Source of the DNA: Paraburkholderia nodosa | GTDB lineage: Bacteria; Pseudomonadota; Gammaproteobacteria; Burkholderiales; Burkholderiaceae | Reading direction: 5' to 3' | Length of the DNA stretch: 64,000 nt | Assembly (NCBI RefSeq): GCF_001718195.1 | Contig: NZ_MCNV01000006.1 | Span: forward strand, 1 to 64,000 | Shown: in pieces, positions 8,381 to 18,668 of the stretch | Layout of the letters: each line of letters opens with the position of its first letter | How positions within the stretch are numbered: the first letter of the stretch is position 1 | Program-made: the position numbers and the translations under genes | The notes under the pieces: generated by a model | What the model saw: only the letters and a program-made list of their open reading frames with translations | The model's database searches: none | What the model was told of the DNA's origin: nothing

Positions 8381-8875
8381 TCAGCGGATCGGCAAAGCCG
8401 TCGTTTCCTTGAACGTGTCGAGCGAAAAGCTGGACTTCACGTCGATCACCGAAGGATGGTGCAGCAACTGGTCCTGCACGAAGCGCGAGAAGTGCGCCAT
8501 ATCCTCCACCTGCACGCGCAGCAGAAAATCCATGTCGCCCGTCATCGCGTGGCAGGCCACCACCTCCGGCCAGGTCTGCACCGCCGCACGAAACAGCTGG
8601 GCGTGCGTCACGCCTTCGCGCCCCGCCGCCGTCGGCCCGCGCTTTTCCAGCCGCACGTTCACGTAGGCTAGCAGGTCGAGCCCCAGCTTCTGCGCATCGA
8701 GCAGCGCCACGTAGCTGCGGATCACGCCGCTTTCCTCCAGCCGCCGGATGCGCCGCAAACACGGGCTGGGCGAGAGATTCACGCGCTCGGCGATCTCCTG
8801 GTTCGAGAGCCGGCCATTCTCCTGAAGGATTGCCAGAATGCGCCTGTCGATCGCGTCCAATTCGATGCTTGCCAT
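8381..8875 (-). CDS. Lrp/AsnC-family transcriptional regulator
   Basis: The 164-residue protein has an N-terminal winged helix-turn-helix (LDAIDRRILAILQENGRLSN, with LSPSPCLRRIRRLEESGVI) and a C-terminal RAM/AsnC effector domain with the VACHAMTGDMDFLLRV block. Lrp-type regulators sense amino acids and act as octamers. The ATG at 8875 (MASIELDAIDRR) fits the family N-terminus better than the one 6 codons upstream. It is divergent from hppD with a 140-bp gap, so control of tyrosine breakdown is likely but unproven. Confidence 0.9.
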   Translation of the reverse strand: MASIELDAIDRRILAILQENGRLSNQEIAERVNLSPSPCLRRIRRLEESGVIRSYVALLDAQKLGLDLLAYVNVRLEKRGPTAAGREGVTHAQLFRAAVQTWPEVVACHAMTGDMDFLLRVQVEDMAHFSRFVQDQLLHHPSVIDVKSSFSLDTFKETTALPIR

Positions 8876-9015
8876 TTTCTGCCTTCTCAACACTCATTTA
8901 AGGCAGTTTATAGCGTAGATCGACAGCAATGCGACCCAACTCGCAAGTTTTCTCCCAATACGGCGGACTACACTGTGCAGCACGAAATCTGATCTACATC
9001 AGCCAGGAGACAATC

Positions 9016-10113
9016 ATGCAGGTCCCCAACTGGGAGAACCCCGTCGGCACCGACGGCTTCGAATTCATCGAATACACCGCGCCGGACCCCAAGGCGCTCG
9101 GCAAACTGTTCGAACGCATGGGGTTCACGGCCATCGCGCGCCATCGCCACAAGGACGTGACGCTCTATCGTCAGGGCGATATCAACTTCATCGTCAACGG
9201 CGAACCCGACTCGTTCGCCCAGCGCTTTGCGCGTTTGCACGGCCCGTCGATCTGCGCGATCGCCTTCCGCGTGCAGGACGCCGCCAAGGCCTACAAGCAC
9301 GCGCTCGAACTCGGCGCGTGGGGCTTCGACAACAAGACGGGCCCGATGGAGCTGAACATTCCGGCCATCAAAGGCATTGGCGACTCGCTGATCTATTTCG
9401 TCGACCGCTGGCGCGGCAAGAACGGCGCGGCGCCGGGCAGCATTGGCGACATCAGCATCTATGACGTCGACTTCGAGCCGATCGCGGGCGCCGAGCAGAA
9501 CCCGGTCGGCCACGGCCTCACCTATATCGACCACCTCACGCACAACGTCCACCGCGGCCGCATGAACGAATGGGCCGAGTTCTACGAACGCCTCTTCAAC
9601 TTCCGCGAAATCCGCTACTTCGACATCGAAGGCAAGGTCACCGGCGTGAAGTCGAAGGCGATGACCTCGCCCTGCGGCAAGATCCGCATCCCGATCAACG
9701 AGGAAGGCGGCGAGACGGCAGGCCAGATCCAGGAATATCTCGACGCCTATCACGGCGAAGGCATCCAGCACATCGCGCTCGGCACGAACGACATCTACCG
9801 CACCGTGGACGGCCTGCGCGCCAGCGAAATCGCGCTGCTCGACACGATCGACACGTACTACGAGCTCGTAAACCGCCGCATTCCGGGCCACACCGAGCCG
9901 CTCGAAGAACTCAAGAAGCGCAAGATCCTGATCGACGGCATGCCCGAAGACCTGCTGCTGCAGATCTTCACGGAGAACCAGATCGGCCCGATCTTCTTCG
10001 AGATCATCCAGCGCAAGGGCAACCAGGGCTTCGGCGAGGGCAACTTCAAGGCGCTGTTCGAATCGATCGAACTCGATCAGATCCGCCGTGGCGTTGTGCA
10101 GGACAAGGCATGA
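9016..10113 (+). CDS. hppD: 4-hydroxyphenylpyruvate dioxygenase
   Basis: HPPD converts 4-hydroxyphenylpyruvate and O2 to homogentisate and CO2 in tyrosine breakdown. The 365-residue protein has two vicinal-oxygen-chelate domains. The Fe(II) ligands are visible as H173 ([11 protein letters not shown]), H252 ([12 protein letters not shown]) and E329 ([21 protein letters not shown] region). The ATG at 9016 follows CAGGAGACAATC. It is divergent from an Lrp-type regulator and is followed, after a small exported protein on the other strand, by indolepyruvate oxidoreductase. The later enzymes (homogentisate dioxygenase and onward) are not in the window. Confidence 0.97.
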   Translation: MQVPNWENPVGTDGFEFIEYTAPDPKALGKLFERMGFTAIARHRHKDVTLYRQGDINFIVNGEPDSFAQRFARLHGPSICAIAFRVQDAAKAYKHALELGAWGFDNKTGPMELNIPAIKGIGDSLIYFVDRWRGKNGAAPGSIGDISIYDVDFEPIAGAEQNPVGHGLTYIDHLTHNVHRGRMNEWAEFYERLFNFREIRYFDIEGKVTGVKSKAMTSPCGKIRIPINEEGGETAGQIQEYLDAYHGEGIQHIALGTNDIYRTVDGLRASEIALLDTIDTYYELVNRRIPGHTEPLEELKKRKILIDGMPEDLLLQIFTENQIGPIFFEIIQRKGNQGFGEGNFKALFESIELDQIRRGVVQDKA

Positions 10114-10148
10114 CGCACTCGCATCAGTAATTTCGGCCAAAGCCAAAC

Positions 10149-10185
10149 AAAAAGGGCGAAAGATCGCGCGATCTTCGCCCTTTTT
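10149..10185. terminator. terminator after hppD
   Basis: The hairpin AAAGGGCGAA(A)GATCG / CGATCTTCGCCCTTT, with one bulged A, is followed by a T-run. A matching A-run on the left side lets it also stop the convergent small gene at 10260. Confidence 0.88.
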
Positions 10186-10259
10186 GACTTTTGAATCCGC
10201 CGCCGCACACCCCGGCGCCGGATTCGGGTGAATGGAATACTGCGCGGATCAGCGCGGCA

Positions 10260-10448
10260 TCAGGATTTGCGTTCGGCCTTCGCGGCCGGCATGGCGTTCG
10301 TATCAGCCTTCATGCTCAGCGTGTACTGGGCGCATCGGGTCGTCGCATTCTCGCCGCTCTTTGTGCTGGCGTTCGAATGCAGCGGCGCGCTCATGGCAAA
10401 GAACGCAGCCGAGACCGTCAGGAAGGTCTGGATATGTCGATTATTCAT
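10260..10448 (-). CDS. Small exported protein, unknown function
   Basis: This 62-residue protein would start MNNRHIQTFLTVSAAFFAMSA, a typical signal peptide, with likely cleavage near HSNA|ST. That leaves a mature peptide of about 35 residues with one cysteine and many Lys, Thr and Ala. A strong ribosome site (AAGGAGTCC, read on the minus strand) lies 5-7 bases before the ATG, the main evidence that the gene is real. No family is recognised. It sits alone between hppD and the indolepyruvate oxidoreductase gene, read against both. Confidence 0.6.
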   Translation of the reverse strand: MNNRHIQTFLTVSAAFFAMSAPLHSNASTKSGENATTRCAQYTLSMKADTNAMPAAKAERKS

Positions 10449-10853
10449 GCTGGACTCCTTTTTTAGACTGCCTGTTGCAGTAGTGCCCCTTTTAATAACT
10501 GTTAACAGCCAGGGAAGCTGCGCGGTTCGCACAGGTGAGGGAGTTAGACAGGATATTCAAGTCCGGTTCCCAGGTAGTGCAAGTTTTACACGTTGTTACT
10601 CCTCTGAGGAATTCGATACATCCGTTATTACACAGGGGTTTCAGGCCGCTTGCGCGACAAGGCGCCGCGGGCCCGAAACATGCAGCGGAGTGCGGCGCTG
10701 CGCTCCGAGGCTCGAAGCGGCGGGTTTATCCGAGTGCTACTATCGAAAGAAAGAAGCCAATATGGCGACCCCGGCCAGAGCATTCACAAGATGCCGAGGC
10801 CCTGAAGTTCTGGCGATCCCACAACGGATTGGTTGGATGGAGGAAGACACATA
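10449..10853. other. 405-bp intergenic region, 5' side of two divergent genes
   Basis: It should hold the promoters of the small exported protein (minus) and of the oxidoreductase gene (plus). A TACTAT -10-like box at 10738-10743 is the best plus-strand candidate, but no matching -35 box is evident. Base composition is more AT-rich than the neighbours around 10480-10640. No RNA element was recognised. A 30-codon frame ending in a TAATG overlap with the downstream start was judged chance. Confidence 0.5.
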
Positions 10854-13800
10854 ATGAATGCCCCGCTAGACGCAGGTCAGCGCGCTTCGCTCGAAGCCGC
10901 ACTCGCTTCCGTCACGCTCGACGATAAATACACCCTCGAACGCGGCCGCGCGTACATGAGCGGCATCCAGGCGCTGGTCCGCCTGCCGATGCTGCAGCAG
11001 GAGCGCGACAAGGCCGCCGGTCTCAATACCGCGGGGTTCATCTCAGGCTATCGTGGCTCGCCGCTCGGCGGTCTCGATCAGTCCCTCTGGAAGGCGAAGC
11101 AGCATCTCGCCGCGCATCAGATCGTCTTTCAGCCAGGCGTGAACGAAGACCTCGCCGCGACCGCCGTGTGGGGCTCGCAGCAGGTGAACCTGTACCCGTC
11201 CGCGAAATACGACGGCGTGTTTTCGATGTGGTACGGCAAGGGCCCGGGCGTCGACCGCAGCGGCGATGTGTTCAAGCACGGCAACTCCGCCGGCTCGTCC
11301 CCGCACGGCGGTGTGCTCGTGCTCGCCGGCGACGACCATGCGGCCAAATCGTCCACGCTAGCGCACCAGTCGGAGCACGTCTTCAAGGCCTGCGGACTAC
11401 CGGTGTTGTTCCCCTCGAACGTGCAGGAATATCTCGACTTCGGCCTGCATGGCTGGGCGATGAGCCGCTACTCGGGCCTCTGGGTCGCAATGAAATGCGT
11501 GACCGACGTGGTGGAATCGTCGGCGTCGGTCGAGCTCGATCCGCATCGCACGAACATCATCCTCCCCGAAGACTTCGCGATGCCCGAGGGCGGCCTTAAC
11601 ATCCGCTGGCCCGATCCGCCGCTCGTACAGGAAGCGCGTCTGCTCGACTACAAGTGGTACGCGGGCCTCGCCTATGTGCGCGCCAACAAGCTCGACCGCA
11701 TCGAGATCGATTCGCCGCACGCGCGCTTCGGCATCATCACGGGCGGCAAGGCGTATCTGGATGTGCGCCAGGCGCTCACCGACCTCGGCCTCGACGACGA
11801 AACCTGCTCGCGCATCGGTATCCGGCTCTACAAGGTCGGCTGCGTGTGGCCGCTCGAGGCGCAGGGCGCGCACGCCTTCGCGCGCGGCCTCGAAGAGATT
11901 CTCGTGGTCGAGGAAAAGCGCCAGATTCTCGAATACGCGATCAAGGAAGAGCTGTACAACTGGCCCGACGCGCAGCGTCCGCGCGTGTACGGCAAGTTCG
12001 ACGAAAAGGACGGTGCGGGCGGCGAATGGTCGGTGCCGATGGGCAACTGGCTCCTGCCCGCGCACTACGAGCTGTCGCCGGCGATCATCGCCCGGGCGAT
12101 CTCCACGCGGCTCGACAAGTTCGAATTGCCTTCGGACGTGCGCGCGCGTATCGCGGCGCGCATGAGCGTGATCGAGGCCAAGGAAAAGGCGCTCGCGAAG
12201 CCGCGCGTCCAGGCGGAGCGCAAGCCGTGGTTCTGCTCGGGCTGCCCGCACAACACATCGACGAACGTGCCCGAGGGCTCGCGCGCGATGGCCGGCATCG
12301 GCTGCCACTACATGACGGTGTGGATGGACCGCGGCACGAGCACCTTCAGCCAGATGGGCGGCGAAGGCGTGGCGTGGGTCGGTCAGGCGCCTTTCACGAA
12401 CGACAAGCACGTGTTCGCCAATCTGGGCGATGGCACCTACTTCCACTCGGGCCTGCTCGCCATCCGCGCGGCGATCGCCTCGAAGGCGAACATCACCTAC
12501 AAGATCCTCTATAACGATGCGGTCGCGATGACGGGCGGCCAGCCGGTCGACGGCACGCTCACGGTGCCGCAGATCACGCATCAGGTCGCCGCCGAAGGTG
12601 CAGCAAAGATCGTGATCGTCACCGACGAACCCGAAAAGTACGAAGGCGAACCCGCCACGAAGCTCGCGCCGGGGGTGACGATCCACCACCGTGACCAGCT
12701 CGATGCGATCCAGCGCGAACTGCGCGAGGTTCCCGGCACGACGATCCTGATCTACGACCAGACCTGCGCCACCGAAAAGCGCCGCCGCCGCAAGCGCGGC
12801 ACGTATCCGGACCCGGCGAAGCGCGTGGTCATCAACGAGGCCGTGTGCGAAGGCTGCGGCGATTGCTCGGTGCAGTCGAATTGCCTGAGCGTCGAGCCGC
12901 TCGATACGGAATACGGCACGAAGCGCCAGATCAACCAGTCCACCTGCAACAAGGACTTCTCGTGCCTGAAGGGCTTCTGCCCGAGCTTCGTGACGGTGGA
13001 AGGCGGCCAGCTGCGCAAGCCGAAGACGAGCAGCGTCGCGAACGAAGCGATGCCGACCGTCCCGACGCCCGACGTGCCCGCTATCGACCGCCCCTACGGC
13101 GTGCTCGTGACGGGCGTGGGCGGCACCGGCGTGGTGACGATTGGGGCGTTGCTCGGCATGGCCGCGCACCTCGAATCCAAGGGCGTGACCGTGCTCGACG
13201 TGACCGGCCTCGCGCAAAAGGGCGGCGCGGTGATGAGCCACGTGCAGATCGCCAACCGCCCCGGCGACATCCACGCGACGCGCATCGCCATGGGCGAGGC
13301 GAACCTCGTGATCGGCTGCGACGCCATCGTGACGGCCGGCGACGACTGCGTCTCGCGCATGCAGGAGGGCATGACGCACGTGGTGCTCAACAGCGCGCCC
13401 ACGCCGACCGCCGAGTTCATCAAGAATCCGCAGTGGCAGTTCCCGGGCTCCAACACCGAAGCCGACGTGCGCGCCGCGGCGGGCACGGACCACGTCGCGA
13501 CCGTCGATGCGAACCGCTACGCGCTCGCGCTGCTCGGTGACGCGATCTACACGAACCCGTTCGTGCTCGGCTACGCGTGGCAAAAGGGCTGGCTGCCGCT
13601 CACGCACGAGTCGCTCGTGCGCGCGATCGAGTTGAACGCGGTGCAGGTCGAGAAGAATCTCGCGGCGTTCGAATGGGGCCGCCGCGTGGCGCACGATCGC
13701 GCCGCCGTGGATCAGCTCGTGAAGAAGCCGATGCCCGAGCAGAACGCCGAAGCGGCCGGCGCGAAGATCGTCTCGCTGCACACGCCAAAGGCGCTCGACA

Positions 13801-14456
13801 CGCTCATCGAAAAGCGCGCGCAGTATCTCGCCGCGTATCAGAGCGCGGCATACGCGCGGCGCTATCGCGCGTTCGTCGAAAGCGTGCGCGAGGCCGAAGC
13901 GAAGCTCGAGCATGTGGACGGCCACTCTCCGCTCACCGAGGCTGTTGCGAAGAACCTGCACAAGCTGATGGCGTACAAGGACGAGTACGAAGTCGCGCGC
14001 CTCTACGCGGACCCGGCGTTCATCGAGAAGATCAAGGCGAGCTTCGAAGGCGACTGGAAGGTGAATTTCCATCTCGCGCCGCCCTCGCTCGCGAAGCATG
14101 ACGACAAAGGCCAGCTCGTGAAGAAGCAGTATGGCCCGCGCATGCTCACGGCCATGCGCGTGCTCGCGAAGTTCAGGTTCCTGCGCGGCACGGCGCTCGA
14201 CCCGTTCGGCCGCACTGAGGAACGCCGTCACGAACGCGCATTGATCGGCGAGTACGAAACGCTGATGCGCGAAGTGATCGGCGGTCTGAGCGAGGCGAAT
14301 CTGCCGCTCGCGCTGGAACTCGCGAACCTGCCCGACGCGATTCGCGGTTACGGCCATATCAAGGAGAACAACCTCAAGGCCGCGCGCGCGAAGTGGGCCA
14401 CGTTGCTCGCGAAATGGCGCTCGCCGGAAAACGGCGCGGCGCGGCACGCGGCTTGA
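10854..14456 (+). CDS. Indolepyruvate ferredoxin oxidoreductase, IorA-IorB fusion
   Basis: The 1200-residue enzyme oxidatively decarboxylates aryl-pyruvates (from Trp, Phe, Tyr transamination) to aryl-acetyl-CoA, passing electrons to ferredoxin. The N-terminal half holds the pyrimidine and TPP-binding domains (SGYRGSPLGGLDQSLW near residue 64; CSGCPHNTSTNVPEGS). A ferredoxin segment begins with C665-EG-C668-GD-C671 and further cysteines. The C-terminal half is the gamma-type domain (VTGVGGTGVVTIGALLG). In archaea these parts are separate subunits; proteobacteria use this one-chain form. The ATG at 10854 follows GGATGGAGGAAG. Its neighbours hppD and Lrp point to aromatic amino acid breakdown, with phenylacetyl-CoA feeding the nearby paa operon (inference). 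Confidence 0.93.
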   Translation: MNAPLDAGQRASLEAALASVTLDDKYTLERGRAYMSGIQALVRLPMLQQERDKAAGLNTAGFISGYRGSPLGGLDQSLWKAKQHLAAHQIVFQPGVNEDLAATAVWGSQQVNLYPSAKYDGVFSMWYGKGPGVDRSGDVFKHGNSAGSSPHGGVLVLAGDDHAAKSSTLAHQSEHVFKACGLPVLFPSNVQEYLDFGLHGWAMSRYSGLWVAMKCVTDVVESSASVELDPHRTNIILPEDFAMPEGGLNIRWPDPPLVQEARLLDYKWYAGLAYVRANKLDRIEIDSPHARFGIITGGKAYLDVRQALTDLGLDDETCSRIGIRLYKVGCVWPLEAQGAHAFARGLEEILVVEEKRQILEYAIKEELYNWPDAQRPRVYGKFDEKDGAGGEWSVPMGNWLLPAHYELSPAIIARAISTRLDKFELPSDVRARIAARMSVIEAKEKALAKPRVQAERKPWFCSGCPHNTSTNVPEGSRAMAGIGCHYMTVWMDRGTSTFSQMGGEGVAWVGQAPFTNDKHVFANLGDGTYFHSGLLAIRAAIASKANITYKILYNDAVAMTGGQPVDGTLTVPQITHQVAAEGAAKIVIVTDEPEKYEGEPATKLAPGVTIHHRDQLDAIQRELREVPGTTILIYDQTCATEKRRRRKRGTYPDPAKRVVINEAVCEGCGDCSVQSNCLSVEPLDTEYGTKRQINQSTCNKDFSCLKGFCPSFVTVEGGQLRKPKTSSVANEAMPTVPTPDVPAIDRPYGVLVTGVGGTGVVTIGALLGMAAHLESKGVTVLDVTGLAQKGGAVMSHVQIANRPGDIHATRIAMGEANLVIGCDAIVTAGDDCVSRMQEGMTHVVLNSAPTPTAEFIKNPQWQFPGSNTEADVRAAAGTDHVATVDANRYALALLGDAIYTNPFVLGYAWQKGWLPLTHESLVRAIELNAVQVEKNLAAFEWGRRVAHDRAAVDQLVKKPMPEQNAEAAGAKIVSLHTPKALDTLIEKRAQYLAAYQSAAYARRYRAFVESVREAEAKLEHVDGHSPLTEAVAKNLHKLMAYKDEYEVARLYADPAFIEKIKASFEGDWKVNFHLAPPSLAKHDDKGQLVKKQYGPRMLTAMRVLAKFRFLRGTALDPFGRTEERRHERALIGEYETLMREVIGGLSEANLPLALELANLPDAIRGYGHIKENNLKAARAKWATLLAKWRSPENGAARHAA

Positions 14457-14484
14457 CGCTCACCTGATTCGAGGCGGTAAAAGC

Positions 14485-14518
14485 AAAGGGCGCTCCGTGC
14501 AATACGGAGCGCCCTTTT
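14485..14518. terminator. bidirectional terminator between iorAB fusion and malic enzyme
   Basis: A perfect 14-bp stem (AAAGGGCGCTCCGT / ACGGAGCGCCCTTT) with a 5-base loop lies between the stops of two convergent genes and serves both. Confidence 0.9.
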
Positions 14519-14546
14519 CACATCAGGCGATTCACGCCAAAGCGAT

Positions 14547-16832
14547 TTACTTCGCTGCAGCCTTCGCCACGTTCGCGTTCGCCGAAGCCACCGCCGTCAT
14601 GTTGATGATGCGTCGCACGGTGGCGGCCGGCGTGAGGATGTGCACCGGCTTCGACGCGCCCAGCAGGAACGGGCCGACCGTCACGCCTTCGCCGCCGATC
14701 ACCTTCAGCAGGTTGTAGGCGATGTTGGCCGCTTCCACGTTCGGCATGATCAGCAGGTTCGCTTCGCCCGTGAGCGTCGTGCCCGGGAACGACTGCTTGC
14801 GGATCAGCTCGGAGAGCGCCGCGTCGCCGTGCATTTCGCCGTCCACTTCGAGCTGCGGCGCGCGCGCGGCGATCAGCTCGCGTGCGGCCTGCATGCGCTG
14901 CGCGGTCGACGAACGCACGCTGCCGAAGTTCGACGACGAAAGCAGCGCGACCTTCGGCGTGATGCCGAACTTCTCGATTTCGCGCGCGGCGAGGATCGTC
15001 ATGTCGGCGAGCTGCTCGGCGCTCGGCACTTCGTTCACGTAGGTGTCGCTGATGAAGATGTTGCGGCCCGGCAGCATCAGCAGGTTCATCGCGGCGTAGT
15101 TCCCGGCTTCCTTCGCCTTGCCGAACACCTGATCGATGAACTTGAGGTGATAGTCGAAGCTGTTGAGCAGGCCGCAGACCATGCCGTCGGCGTCGCCCAG
15201 ATGCACGAGAATCGCGCCGATCAGCGTGTTGAACTTGCGCACCGAAGCCTTCGCTACTTCAGGCGTGATGCCCTGACGCGCACCGAGTTCGTGGTACGCC
15301 TGCCAGCTCTTCTGGAAGCGCGGATCGTCTTCGGGATCGACGATCTCGAAGTCGGTGCCCGGACGCAGCTTCGAGCCCATCTTCTTCAGGCGCATTTCCA
15401 CGACCGACGGACGGCCCACGATGATCGGCCTGGCGATCTTCTCGTTGAGCACGAACTGCGCGGCACGCAGCACGCGCTCGTCCTCACCTTCGGCGAACAC
15501 GATGCGCGCGCAGTTGGCCTTCGCCGCCGCGAACACCGGACGCATCACCATGCCCGAGCGATACACGGTCGCGCCCAGTTGCTCGCGGTAGGCTTCCATG
15601 TCCTGGATCGGGCGCGTGGCCACGCCCGAATCCATCGCGGCCTGCGCCACGGCCGGCGCGATCTTGATGATGAGGCGCGGGTCGAAAGGCTTCGGAATCA
15701 GGTATTCCGGGCCGAACTCGAGCGTGTGGCCTTCATAGGCCTTCGCCACTTCGTCGCCCTGATCGGTTTCCTCGGCGAGTTCCGCGATCGCGCGCACGCA
15801 CGCGAGCTTCATCTCTTCCGTGATGGTCGTCGCGCCCACATCCAGCGCGCCACGGAAGATGAACGGGAAGCACAGCACGTTGTTGACCTGGTTCGGATAG
15901 TCCGAACGGCCCGTGGCGATGATCGCGTCCGGGCGCACCTTCTTCGCGTCTTCCGGGCGGATTTCCGGCTCCGGGTTCGCGAGTGCGAGGATCAGCGGTT
16001 TGTCGCCCATCTCCTTGACCATCTCGGGCTTGAGCACGCCTGCGCTCGAGCAGCCGAGGAACACGTCGGCGGACTTGATCGCGTCGCCGAGCGTGCGCGC
16101 TTCGGTGTTGGCGGCGTAACGCGCCTTCGACGGATCGAGATTGCCGCGGCCTTCGTAGATCACACCCTTCGAGTCGGTGACGAGGACGTTCTCTTTCTTC
16201 AGACCGAGATTCACGAGCAGGTCCAGACACGCGATCGCCGCTGCGCCCGCGCCCGAGCACACGAGCTTCACTTCATCGAGTTTCTTCTCGACCACTTTCA
16301 GGCCGTTGAGAATCGCCGCCGAAGCGATGATGGCCGTGCCGTGCTGATCGTCGTGGAAGACCGGAATCTTCATGCGCTCGCGCAGCTTCTTCTCGATGTA
16401 GAAGCACTCGGGCGCCTTGATGTCTTCGAGGTTGATGCCGCCGAGCGTGGGCTCGAGCATCGCGATGGCTTCGACGAGCTTGTCCGGGTCGGTTTCGTCG
16501 AGTTCGATGTCGAACACGTCGATGCCGGCGAACTTCTTGAAAAGGCAACCCTTGCCTTCCATCACCGGCTTGGCCGCGAGCGGGCCGATATTGCCGAGGC
16601 CGAGCACGGCCGTGCCGTTCGTCACGACGCCGACGAGGTTGGCGCGCGAGGTGTATTTCTGCGCATCGAGCGGTTCTTCGTGAATCGCCATGCACGCGGC
16701 CGCAACGCCGGGCGAGTAAGCGAGCGAAAGATCGACCTGGTTCGAGAGCGGTTTGGTCGGTGTGACCGAAATCTTGCCTGGCCTCGGATTCTGGTGATAC
16801 GCGAGCGCGCTTTGCTTCAGTTGTTCATCCAT
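14547..16832 (-). CDS. maeB: NADP-dependent malic enzyme with phosphotransacetylase domain
   Basis: The 761-residue enzyme decarboxylates malate to pyruvate with NADP. Residues 1 to about 430 form the malic enzyme ([39 protein letters not shown]; the Rossmann GAGAAA). The rest is a phosphate acetyl/butyryltransferase-like domain ([32 protein letters not shown]), which in this family is regulatory, binding acetyl-CoA, rather than catalytic. The length is normal for the MaeB type. It stands alone, convergent with the oxidoreductase gene. Confidence 0.96.
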   Translation of the reverse strand: MDEQLKQSALAYHQNPRPGKISVTPTKPLSNQVDLSLAYSPGVAAACMAIHEEPLDAQKYTSRANLVGVVTNGTAVLGLGNIGPLAAKPVMEGKGCLFKKFAGIDVFDIELDETDPDKLVEAIAMLEPTLGGINLEDIKAPECFYIEKKLRERMKIPVFHDDQHGTAIIASAAILNGLKVVEKKLDEVKLVCSGAGAAAIACLDLLVNLGLKKENVLVTDSKGVIYEGRGNLDPSKARYAANTEARTLGDAIKSADVFLGCSSAGVLKPEMVKEMGDKPLILALANPEPEIRPEDAKKVRPDAIIATGRSDYPNQVNNVLCFPFIFRGALDVGATTITEEMKLACVRAIAELAEETDQGDEVAKAYEGHTLEFGPEYLIPKPFDPRLIIKIAPAVAQAAMDSGVATRPIQDMEAYREQLGATVYRSGMVMRPVFAAAKANCARIVFAEGEDERVLRAAQFVLNEKIARPIIVGRPSVVEMRLKKMGSKLRPGTDFEIVDPEDDPRFQKSWQAYHELGARQGITPEVAKASVRKFNTLIGAILVHLGDADGMVCGLLNSFDYHLKFIDQVFGKAKEAGNYAAMNLLMLPGRNIFISDTYVNEVPSAEQLADMTILAAREIEKFGITPKVALLSSSNFGSVRSSTAQRMQAARELIAARAPQLEVDGEMHGDAALSELIRKQSFPGTTLTGEANLLIMPNVEAANIAYNLLKVIGGEGVTVGPFLLGASKPVHILTPAATVRRIINMTAVASANANVAKAAAK

Positions 16833-17048
16833 TTTCAGGCCTGCCTGGACGTGAGAGGTGAGAGACGTGAGAGAGAATCTTTTATGGTCGTAGGCCCGCC
16901 GGCCCGCACGGCACGAGCGTTCCAGCAGGGCCGAATAGTGTACACCTGGCGCCGTTCGCGTCCACGTGGGTCAAAGACTGATACCGGGAATTCGCGCGGC
17001 CGATATTGCGGAATAGTTCCGCGCTTTTGTCTTACGGTTGCGCGCTGC

Positions 17049-18290
17049 TCATTCGAGCGCGGCGCCGCGTCGTTCGGGAATCAGGAAGAGGGTCGCGAGG
17101 ATGTCGAGCACGTAGATGGCGGCGAGCATGCCGAGCGCCGCCGTGAAGGAATAGCGCGCGGCCAGCGCGCCCACGGCGAGCGGCCCGAAGCCGCCAACGG
17201 CGCGGCCGATGTTGAACAGCACGTTCTGCGCGGTGGCGCGTGCCGCAGTGGGATACAGCTCGGAGATGAGCGCGCCGTAGCCGCCGATCATGCCGTTGAC
17301 GAACACGCCCATTGCTGCGCCGCCGATCAACAGCGCGAACGGCGTGGAAAGCTGCGCATAGACGAATACCATGACCACGGCGCCCGCCTGATAGAACAGG
17401 AACGCGGGCCGGCGCCCGAACCGGTCGGCGGCGATGCCGAAAAGCCAGATGCCGAGCGCCATGCCGGCAACCGTCGCGGCGGTCCACAGCCCCGACTTCG
17501 TGAGCGAATAGCCAAAGGACTTCGAAAGGTACGCGGGCAACCAGATCATGAGCCCGTAGTAGCCGAAGTTCTGCACCGAGCAGAGCACGGCTACCCCGAG
17601 GCTCGCGCGCGCGGTGCGCGCATCGGCCACGAGCATGCGCAGGGCGCGGGGGCGCTCGGCCCTGGCGGCAGCGGCCATGCGCTGCGCATGTGCGATGAAA
17701 AGCTCGGGCTCCTCCACGCGCCGCCGCACCACGAACGAGACGACCGCCGGCAGCAGCCCGATGGCGAACATGCCGCGCCAGCCGATCAGCGGGAGCAGCA
17801 GCGGCGTGAGCAGCGCCGCGGCCAGCACGCCCAGCTGCCAGCCGAGCCCGACATACGACGACGCCCGCGCGCGCAGTTGCGCGGGCCATGCCTCGGCGAC
17901 GAGCGCCATGCCAATGCCGAACTCGCCGCCCAGCCCGATGCCCGCGATCGTGCGGTAGACGAGCAAGTCGCCGTAGCCGCGCGCCAGCGCGCACATGCCG
18001 GTGAAGACGGCGAACAGCAGAATGGTCCACGTGAGCACGCGCACGCGGCCGTAGCGGTCGCTCAACAGCCCGAACACGATACCGCCCATCACCGCGCCGA
18101 CGAGCGTCCAGGTGACGAGCGCGCCCGCCTGCGCGCCGGACAGATGCAAATCGGCGCTGATCGCCGGCAGCATGAAGCCGAGCATCAGCAGATCGAAGCC
18201 GTCCATGGCGTAGCCGAGCACGGCGGCGACCAGCGCACGCAGGGCGTGGCTGCGCGTGGCGGCGGCAGGGTTGGTAGAAACGGCGGTCAT
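17049..18290 (-). CDS. MFS transporter, aromatic-acid/sialic-acid symporter-like
   Basis: The 413-residue membrane protein has about 12 transmembrane helices. It carries the major facilitator motif between TM2 and TM3 ([13 protein letters not shown]) and its repeat in the second half ([14 protein letters not shown]). [13 protein letters not shown] in TM1 matches the D-G-F-D motif typical of the AAHS (aromatic acid:H+ symport) branch. The likely substrate is an aromatic or other organic acid, not settled by the sequence. It is divergent from pyrE and has no catabolic partner next to it. Confidence 0.88.
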   Translation of the reverse strand: MTAVSTNPAAATRSHALRALVAAVLGYAMDGFDLLMLGFMLPAISADLHLSGAQAGALVTWTLVGAVMGGIVFGLLSDRYGRVRVLTWTILLFAVFTGMCALARGYGDLLVYRTIAGIGLGGEFGIGMALVAEAWPAQLRARASSYVGLGWQLGVLAAALLTPLLLPLIGWRGMFAIGLLPAVVSFVVRRRVEEPELFIAHAQRMAAAARAERPRALRMLVADARTARASLGVAVLCSVQNFGYYGLMIWLPAYLSKSFGYSLTKSGLWTAATVAGMALGIWLFGIAADRFGRRPAFLFYQAGAVVMVFVYAQLSTPFALLIGGAAMGVFVNGMIGGYGALISELYPTAARATAQNVLFNIGRAVGGFGPLAVGALAARYSFTAALGMLAAIYVLDILATLFLIPERRGAALE

Positions 18291-18668
18291 GTGGGCAATC
18301 CTGAGAAACGTACGTGCACGGGGAGCGCAAACCGGCGTGAGTGTAAAGGCGTGGCCGGGCCGTCACAACCGCGACGCCAGGCGCACATAGCGCAGCGCCG
18401 CCGGCGTTCGCGCCCCACATCGCTGCCGGCGCTTGCCCGCGCGACTCGTCGGCAGTCGTCAAGTCGGGTAAAATACCGGCCTACGCGCGCAAGAGAAGCC
18501 GTCCGGACCGGGCGAGTCGCCTTGACCCCATGCAGTGAAAAAGGTCAGGCGATCCACGCCCCCGGGCCGCGCACCGCAGACGCCGAAGCCACGCTTCGCG
18601 CCCGCCGTGCCAGCGCCACTGGGCCACGCGCCCACCCTCCTCTCGCACTCATATCCAAGGATTCGCCC
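18291..18668. other. 378-bp divergent intergenic region (MFS / pyrE)
   Basis: It should hold both promoters. A TAAAAT at 18469-18474 is the best -10 candidate for pyrE, giving a leader of nearly 190 bases; no good -35 box lies at the right distance. I looked for an attenuator-like hairpin plus U-run of the enterobacterial pyrE kind in the leader and saw none. Confidence 0.45.

Noticed and set aside
10762..10854. 30-codon frame whose TAA overlaps the oxidoreductase ATG (TAATG), like a coupled leader peptide
   Set aside because: Fewer than half its codons end in G or C, against the very strong GC3 bias of real genes here, and it uses rare codons such as AGA and ACA. Judged chance.
11397..14447. 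Open frame of about 1000 codons antisense to the indolepyruvate oxidoreductase gene
   Set aside because: Long antisense frames are common in GC-rich genes. The translation is a low-complexity Arg/His/Val mix with no family features, and the plus-strand protein is clearly recognised.
14640..18660. Very long plus-strand open frame antisense to maeB and the MFS gene, joining the pyrE frame
   Set aside because: It is in frame with pyrE only by chance; the part before 18669 has no recognisable protein and lies opposite two certain genes.
18475..18668. pyrE leader as an attenuator
   Set aside because: No hairpin followed by a U-run and no short leader gene with a convincing ribosome site was found.
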